Position numbers and translations under genes: made by a program. DNA of 10,703 bases. Source: Comamonadaceae bacterium UBA2334. GTDB taxonomy: Bacteria > Pseudomonadota > Gammaproteobacteria > Burkholderiales > Burkholderiaceae_C. The DNA is taken from assembly GCA_002344885.1 (NCBI GenBank), contig DDUQ01000040.1:8335-19037 (forward strand), read 5' to 3'. Within the stretch, counting starts at the first letter, position 1. Each line of letters opens with the position of its first letter. Positions 6,291 to 10,703 of this stretch are shown one piece after another. Below the pieces are notes generated by a model. That model was given only the letters and a program-made list of their open reading frames with translations, did no database searches and was not told the DNA's origin.

Positions 6291-7636
6291 ACGCGCAAGA
6301 AGTCATCGCGCAGTTTCGGGCAACAGGCGACGAAACCTGTTTCCACGGTCGCCATATCAATCCCCAGATCTACGCAGACCTGAACGGTCAGAACTGGTCG
6401 CTTGCCGACTACGTTGCTCGGGGTGGCTACCAGGCGTTGCGCAAAATTCTCGGCAAAGACGGTGGCGAAGGTCTGTCGCAGGATCAGGTCATTGCAATGG
6501 TCAAGGAGTCCGGTCTGCGCGGACGAGGTGGTGCCGGGTTTCCCACGGGCTTGAAGTGGAGTTTCATGCCACGTCAGTTTCCCGGTCAGAAGTACTTGGT
6601 TTGCAACTCGGACGAGGGCGAGCCGGGTACCTGCAAGGACCGGGACATCCTGCTTTACAACCCGCATATCGTGATCGAAGGCATGGCCATTGCCGCCTAT
6701 GCCATGGGTATCAGCGTTGGCTACAACTACATCCACGGAGAGATCTTCGAGACGTACCAGCGTTTTGAAGCGGCTTTGGAAGAAGCCCGGGCCGCCGGAC
6801 ATCTGGGCGACAACATTTACGGCAGTTCGTTCAGCTTCCAGTTGCATGCCCATCACGGCTTTGGCGCGTACATCTGTGGTGAAGAAACAGCTCTGTTGGA
6901 GTCGCTTGAAGGGAAAAAAGGGCAGCCAAGGTACAAGCCCCCGTTTCCAGCCAGTTTTGGTCTTTACGGCAAGCCGACGACCATTAACAACACAGAAACG
7001 TTTGCTGCGGTTCCCTGGATCATTCGAAACGGAGGGCAGGCTTACCTGGAGTGTGGCAAACCCAACAACGGCGGCACCAAGATTTTTTCCGTCAGCGGTG
7101 ATGTTGAACGCCCCGGCAACTATGAAGTGCCGATGGGGACGCCATTTGCCAAGTTGTTGGAGTTGGCGGGCGGCGTGCGGAAAGGCCGCCAGCTGAAAGC
7201 GGTGATTCCTGGTGGATCGTCGTCACCGGTTTTGCCGGCATCCGTGATCATGGCCTGTACGCTTGACTATGACTCCATTGCCAAGGCCGGATCCATGTTG
7301 GGTTCTGGTGCGGTCATTGTGATGGACGACAGCCGTTGCATGGTTGAGTCGCTGCTGCGCCTGTCGTACTTCTATATGCACGAAAGCTGTGGTCAGTGCA
7401 CGCCTTGCCGGGAAGGCACGGGCTGGTTGTGGCGCCTGGTTGATCGCATTCATCGGGGTGAGGGTCAACCTGCTGACATGAACCTGCTGGACAACGTGGC
7501 CGAGAACATCATGGGGCGCACCATTTGTGCATTGGGTGATGCAGCAGCGATGCCGGTGCGAGCCATGATCAAGCACTTCAGACCGGAGTTCGAGAGCATG
7601 ATCCGTGCGGCTTCCCCATCAACCGAAGCGGCCTGA
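6287..7636 (+). CDS. nuoF: NADH-quinone oxidoreductase subunit F (51 kDa, FMN/NADH-binding, N3 cluster)
   Basis: 449-residue catalytic subunit that oxidises NADH, holding FMN and [4Fe-4S] cluster N3. The glycine-rich nucleotide-binding region is GLRGRGGAGFPTGLKWS (about 76-92), followed by NSDEGEPGTCKDRD (about 107-120) and GAYICGEETALLESLEGKKG (193-212), all diagnostic of the family. N3 ligands are Cys368, Cys371 and Cys374 in ESCGQCTPCREG plus Cys414 in RTICALGDAA. The ATG overlaps the nuoE stop (ATGA, 6287-6290), with GAGG at 6276-6279 giving suitable spacing. Separation from nuoG is 14 bases. The A6 run at 6914-6919 encodes the conserved Lys-Lys of GKKGQP, so the frame is intact. Confidence 0.98.
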   Translation: MNAQEVIAQFRATGDETCFHGRHINPQIYADLNGQNWSLADYVARGGYQALRKILGKDGGEGLSQDQVIAMVKESGLRGRGGAGFPTGLKWSFMPRQFPGQKYLVCNSDEGEPGTCKDRDILLYNPHIVIEGMAIAAYAMGISVGYNYIHGEIFETYQRFEAALEEARAAGHLGDNIYGSSFSFQLHAHHGFGAYICGEETALLESLEGKKGQPRYKPPFPASFGLYGKPTTINNTETFAAVPWIIRNGGQAYLECGKPNNGGTKIFSVSGDVERPGNYEVPMGTPFAKLLELAGGVRKGRQLKAVIPGGSSSPVLPASVIMACTLDYDSIAKAGSMLGSGAVIVMDDSRCMVESLLRLSYFYMHESCGQCTPCREGTGWLWRLVDRIHRGEGQPADMNLLDNVAENIMGRTICALGDAAAMPVRAMIKHFRPEFESMIRAASPSTEAA

Positions 7637-7650
7637 ATTCGAGAATTACC

Positions 7651-9789
7651 ATGGTTGAAATTGAACTCGACGGTAAGAAAGTAGAAGTCGCACCAGGCAG
7701 CGTGGTGATGCATGCGGCTGAAAAAGCTGGGGTGTATGTGCCCCACTTCTGCTACCACAAGAAGCTGTCCATTGCCGCCAGCTGCAGGATGTGTCTGGTT
7801 GAGGTGGAGAAGGCACCAAAGCCGATGCCTGCTTGCGCGACACCGGTCACGCAGGGGATGGTTGTACGGACACGGACCGACAAAGCCATCAAGGCCCAAC
7901 AGTCGGTCATGGAGTTCTTGCTGATCAATCACCCTCTGGACTGTCCCATTTGCGATCAGGGTGGTGAGTGTCAGTTGCAGGATCTCGCAGTTGGGTACGG
8001 CGGCACCAGCTCACGTTATGGCGAAGAAAAGCGGGTGGTGGCCAACAAGGACGTGGGTCCGTTGATTTCCATGGAAGAAATGAGCCGGTGCATCCATTGC
8101 ACCCGATGCGTTCGTTTCGGTCAGGAAATCGCAGGTGAGATGGAATTGGGCATGTCGCACCGTGGCGAGCATGCTGAAATTGAAACCTTTATTGGGAAGA
8201 CCATCGACTCCGAGTTGTCGGGCAACATGATCGATATCTGTCCTGTGGGCGCCCTGACGAGCAAGCCATTCCGGTACAGTGCCCGGACTTGGGAAATGTC
8301 ACGCAGGCGTTCAATCAGCCCGCACGACTCCACCGGTGCCAATCTGGTTGTGCAGGTCAAAAATCACCGTGTCATGCGCGTGCTGCCTTATGAAAACGAG
8401 GCAGTCAATGAGTGCTGGATCGCTGACCGCGACAGGTTCTCGTACGAAGCCCTGAACAGCACAGAGCGGCTCACGCAGCCTATGCTGAAGCAAGGCGGTG
8501 AATGGAAGACCGTCGACTGGCAGACTGCGCTTGAGTACGTGGCCAACGGCATCACGGACATCAAGACTGAACACGGTGCGAATGCCATCGGGCTGCTGGC
8601 CAGTCCACACTCGACCGTCGAAGAGTTGTACCTGGCCGGTGCGTTGATGAGAGGCATCGGATCAGGCAGTGTGGATTATCGGTTGCGGCATGCTGAGCAC
8701 GTGTCAGTCAAAGGCGCACGTTGGCTCGGACGCTCCATCGCCAGTTTGTCCACTGTGGATCGTGTTTGGGTGGTTGGTAGCAACCTCCGCAAAGACCATC
8801 CATTGTTTGCACAGCGAATCCGCCAGGCCGCGAAGCGCGGTGCCAAAGTTCACGCCCTGACTCATCAAGCGGGAATCGATTGGGCCTTGCCATTGCAAGG
8901 TGTGATTCAGGCTCCCGCTGCAGAATGGCTGGATGTGCTCTCTAAAGTTGCATCTGCAGTTGCCGCAGCCAAATCAGTGGCGTCTCCGGTGGATGCTCAG
9001 ACTGATGACGCCAGTACGGCGGTTGCCAACATGCTGTTGAGTGGCTCAGACAAGGCCATTTTGTTGGGTAACGCTGTGGCACATCACTCGCATGGTGCCG
9101 CATTGCTTGGCATCGCCAATTGGATCGGACAGCAAACGGGTGCAACGGTTGGCTTCCTGACCGAGGCTGCCAATACGGTCGGTGCTCAGTTGGTCAAGGC
9201 CATGCCGTCCGACCGAGGTTTGAATGCCCGACAGATGCTGGATGGCTCCGCCAAGGCCTTGTTCCTGCTGAACGTGGAACCAGGCAAAGACACAGCTGGT
9301 GGTTCGGATGCGGTGAGCGCTGTGGCCAAAGCCCGAATGGTCGTGACACTGAGTCCGTTCCGTACCAACCTGGATTGCAGCGATGTGCTGCTGCCCATTG
9401 CACCGTTCACTGAAACTGCGGGTTCATTTGTGAACGCGGAAGGTTTGCTGCAGTCTTTCCACGCAGTCGTGAAGCCTTTGGGCGACACCAGGCCTGCATG
9501 GAAAGTTCTCAGGGTACTTGCCAACATGTTGGGTGTATCAACAGTGACGCAGGAATCTGTGACAGATGTGCTGGCCGCTGCGTTGCCTGGTTCCGCCGCT
9601 GGTCAAATCGTCAGCCCGAACCAATTGAGCAACGAGCAGGCCATTGAGGTCGGCGCAAGCAAAGGTGAGTTCGTGCAGCCTTGCACGGCTGCCATTTATC
9701 AGCTTGATGGCTTGGTCCGCCGCTCACCCTCATTGCAAATGACTGCCGATGCGCGTGCCGCATCCGTGGCGACGGGAGCCGCAGCATGA
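7651..9789 (+). CDS. nuoG: NADH-quinone oxidoreductase subunit G (75 kDa, clusters N1b, N4, N5)
   Basis: 712-residue Fe-S subunit passing electrons from NuoF towards NuoI/NuoB. The N-terminal ferredoxin domain binds [2Fe-2S] N1b through Cys34, Cys45, Cys48 and Cys62 (HFCYHKK, SCRMCLVEVEK, PACATP). N5 is ligated by His94, Cys98, Cys101 and Cys107 (HPLDCPICDQGGECQLQ), and N4 by Cys147, Cys150, Cys153 (RCIHCTRCVRFGQE) and Cys197 (IDICPVGALT). The remaining about 500 residues are the molybdopterin-oxidoreductase-like fold without cofactor. The region after residue 210 lacks the four-cysteine N7 motif found in E. coli and Thermus, and the protein is about 200 residues shorter than the E. coli form, matching the mitochondrial type. 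The tail is alanine-rich. The start ATG has only a weak purine site (CGAGAA, 7639-7644); the stop overlaps nuoH (ATGA, 9786-9789). Confidence 0.98.
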   Translation: MVEIELDGKKVEVAPGSVVMHAAEKAGVYVPHFCYHKKLSIAASCRMCLVEVEKAPKPMPACATPVTQGMVVRTRTDKAIKAQQSVMEFLLINHPLDCPICDQGGECQLQDLAVGYGGTSSRYGEEKRVVANKDVGPLISMEEMSRCIHCTRCVRFGQEIAGEMELGMSHRGEHAEIETFIGKTIDSELSGNMIDICPVGALTSKPFRYSARTWEMSRRRSISPHDSTGANLVVQVKNHRVMRVLPYENEAVNECWIADRDRFSYEALNSTERLTQPMLKQGGEWKTVDWQTALEYVANGITDIKTEHGANAIGLLASPHSTVEELYLAGALMRGIGSGSVDYRLRHAEHVSVKGARWLGRSIASLSTVDRVWVVGSNLRKDHPLFAQRIRQAAKRGAKVHALTHQAGIDWALPLQGVIQAPAAEWLDVLSKVASAVAAAKSVASPVDAQTDDASTAVANMLLSGSDKAILLGNAVAHHSHGAALLGIANWIGQQTGATVGFLTEAANTVGAQLVKAMPSDRGLNARQMLDGSAKALFLLNVEPGKDTAGGSDAVSAVAKARMVVTLSPFRTNLDCSDVLLPIAPFTETAGSFVNAEGLLQSFHAVVKPLGDTRPAWKVLRVLANMLGVSTVTQESVTDVLAAALPGSAAGQIVSPNQLSNEQAIEVGASKGEFVQPCTAAIYQLDGLVRRSPSLQMTADARAASVATGAAA

Positions 9790-10703
9790 TTGATGTGATT
9801 TACAACGGCGGCTTGTCGTTGAGTTCTGCTGCGTGGTGGACGACGGCAGCGTGGCCCGTGATTTGGGTGTTGCTCAAAATTGTGGTGCTGCTCGCGCCAC
9901 TGATGGGTGCCGTGGCCTATTTGACGCTGTGGGAGCGCAAGTTGCTGGCCTTTATGCAAGTACGACTCGGCCCCAATCGTGTGGGTCCCATGGGTTTGCT
10001 TCAACCGATCGCCGATGCGGTCAAACTTCTTACCAAGGAATTGATTCAACCCAGTGCGGCGGCAAAAGGGTTGTTCGTTCTGGGCCCGATCATGGCCATC
10101 ATGCCTGCGTTGGCTGCTTGGGTGGCCGTACCGTTTGGGCCTGAAACTGTGCTGGCCAACGTCAATGCAGGTTTGCTGGTGATTCTGGCTATCACATCGA
10201 TTGAGGTGTATGGCGTCATCATCGCTGGTTGGGCGTCTAACTCCAAATACGCATTTCTTGGCGCATTGCGTGCTTCGGCGCAGATGGTCAGCTATGAAAT
10301 TGCGATCGGATTCTGCTTCCTCGTCGTTGTGATGGTGTCTGGCAGCCTGAACCTGATCGATGTTGTGGCTGCCCAAGGCAAAGGTATCGGTGCTTCCATG
10401 GGCCTCACTTTCCTGTCATGGAACTGGTTGCCTTTGTTGCCGATTTTTGTGGTGTACATCATCTCGGGTATTGCTGAAACAAACCGCCATCCCTTCGACG
10501 TGGTTGAGGGCGAAGCCGAGATCGTGGCGGGTCACATGGTTGAATATTCGGGCATGGGCTTTGCCATCTTCTTCCTGGCCGAGTACGCCAGCATGTGGCT
10601 GGTCTCGGTGCTGGCCGTGCTGATGTTCCTGGGCGGCTGGCTGCCCCCGCTGGACAGTGCGCTGTTCAACTGGATCCCCGGCTGGATCTGGCTGGCGATC
10701 AAG
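9786..10703 (+). CDS. nuoH: NADH-quinone oxidoreductase subunit H, 3' truncated by window edge
   Basis: First 306 codons of the ND1 homologue, a membrane subunit forming most of the quinone chamber; full proteins are usually about 340-360 residues, so some 40-50 codons lie beyond the window. Visible signatures are YLTLWERKLLAFMQVRLGPN (45-64) followed by RVGP, the segment GWASNSKYAFLGALRASAQM (148-167), and the ETNRHPFDVVEGEAE stretch (231-245) with IVAGHMVEYSGMGFA after it; these charged loops line the quinone tunnel. Several hydrophobic helices are evident, the first clear one at about 24-48. The ATG overlaps the nuoG stop by 4 bases. From codon 260 (base 10563) to the window end, the third positions become almost wholly G/C and every leucine is CTG, unlike the earlier part of the same gene (see findings). 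The reading frame stays open and the protein stays family-like throughout. Confidence 0.97.
   Translation, partial: MIDVIYNGGLSLSSAAWWTTAAWPVIWVLLKIVVLLAPLMGAVAYLTLWERKLLAFMQVRLGPNRVGPMGLLQPIADAVKLLTKELIQPSAAAKGLFVLGPIMAIMPALAAWVAVPFGPETVLANVNAGLLVILAITSIEVYGVIIAGWASNSKYAFLGALRASAQMVSYEIAIGFCFLVVVMVSGSLNLIDVVAAQGKGIGASMGLTFLSWNWLPLLPIFVVYIISGIAETNRHPFDVVEGEAEIVAGHMVEYSGMGFAIFFLAEYASMWLVSVLAVLMFLGGWLPPLDSALFNWIPGWIWLAIK

Noticed and set aside
6248..6856. Minus-strand open frame of 202 codons opposite nuoE/nuoF
   Set aside because: Shadow of nuoF coding bias; overlaps the conserved FMN-binding region and has no recognisable motif.
6914..6919. A6 run followed by GGG in nuoF as a possible programmed frameshift site
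   Set aside because: The zero frame encodes the conserved GKKGQPRYKPPFP segment and continues for the full NuoF; the shifted frame gives no family-like product.
9699..10376. Minus-strand open frame of 225 codons opposite nuoG end and nuoH
   Set aside because: Rich in His, Arg and Gln as expected from the reverse complement of a hydrophobic membrane gene; no family resemblance and no independent signals.
1..10703. Possible undescribed accessory system such as defence, toxin-antitoxin, CRISPR or biosynthetic cluster
   Set aside because: Every substantial plus-strand gene is assigned to a known housekeeping family, gaps are at most 124 bases, and no repeat arrays or transposase-like sequences are present.

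Overview
The window is a stretch of housekeeping chromosome. It most likely comes from a betaproteobacterium of the order Burkholderiales, probably the family Comamonadaceae or a close relative. Three things point there. The gene order pnp / quinone oxidoreductase / tpiA / secG / tRNA-Leu / nuoA-H is familiar in that group. The Nuo subunits are of the mitochondrial-like alpha/beta-proteobacterial type: separate nuoC and nuoD, a 417-residue NuoD, a 712-residue NuoG without the extra N7 cluster, and a NuoB carrying the one-residue-longer N2 loop. The DNA is moderately GC-rich with mixed TTG/CTG leucine codons. The lineage call is inference; no 16S or other marker gene is present.

Layout, all genes on the + strand. 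Positions 2-598 hold the 3' end of pnp (polynucleotide phosphorylase, KH and S1 RNA-binding domains). Positions 609-1619 encode a zinc-free PIG3-type NAD(P)H:quinone oxidoreductase. tpiA (triosephosphate isomerase) lies at 1656-2411 and secG (Sec translocon subunit) at 2436-2801. A 124-base gap (2802-2925) follows, holding a few small dyads and a weak promoter-like hexamer. A complete tRNA-Leu(GAG) with encoded CCA lies at 2926-3010. Forty-seven bases later the complex I operon begins: nuoA, nuoB, nuoC, nuoD, nuoE, nuoF, nuoG, and the first 306 codons of nuoH, which runs off the window end.

How the genes work together. NuoE, NuoF and NuoG form the NADH-oxidising module (FMN and Fe-S chain). 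NuoB, NuoC and NuoD form the connecting module that delivers electrons through cluster N2 to quinone. NuoA and NuoH are the first membrane subunits at the quinone chamber. All catalytic and cluster-ligating residues I could check are present, so every complete gene looks functional. Three junctions (D/E, E/F, G/H) are 4-base ATGA overlaps, and nuoB/nuoC are separated by 3 bases, which suggests translational coupling. I see no convincing intrinsic terminator anywhere in the window, so the secG-tRNA-nuo stretch may be transcribed through, with the tRNA acting as a processing signal.

There is no gene-free stretch above 300 bases, and I see no mobile element, CRISPR array, toxin-antitoxin pair, defence gene or other accessory system. 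I found no undescribed system. The observations most worth checking are an abrupt rise in GC3 in the last 141 bases (nuoH), the tRNA placed between secG and nuoA without a visible terminator, and an AT-rich repeat-like tail at the end of tpiA.
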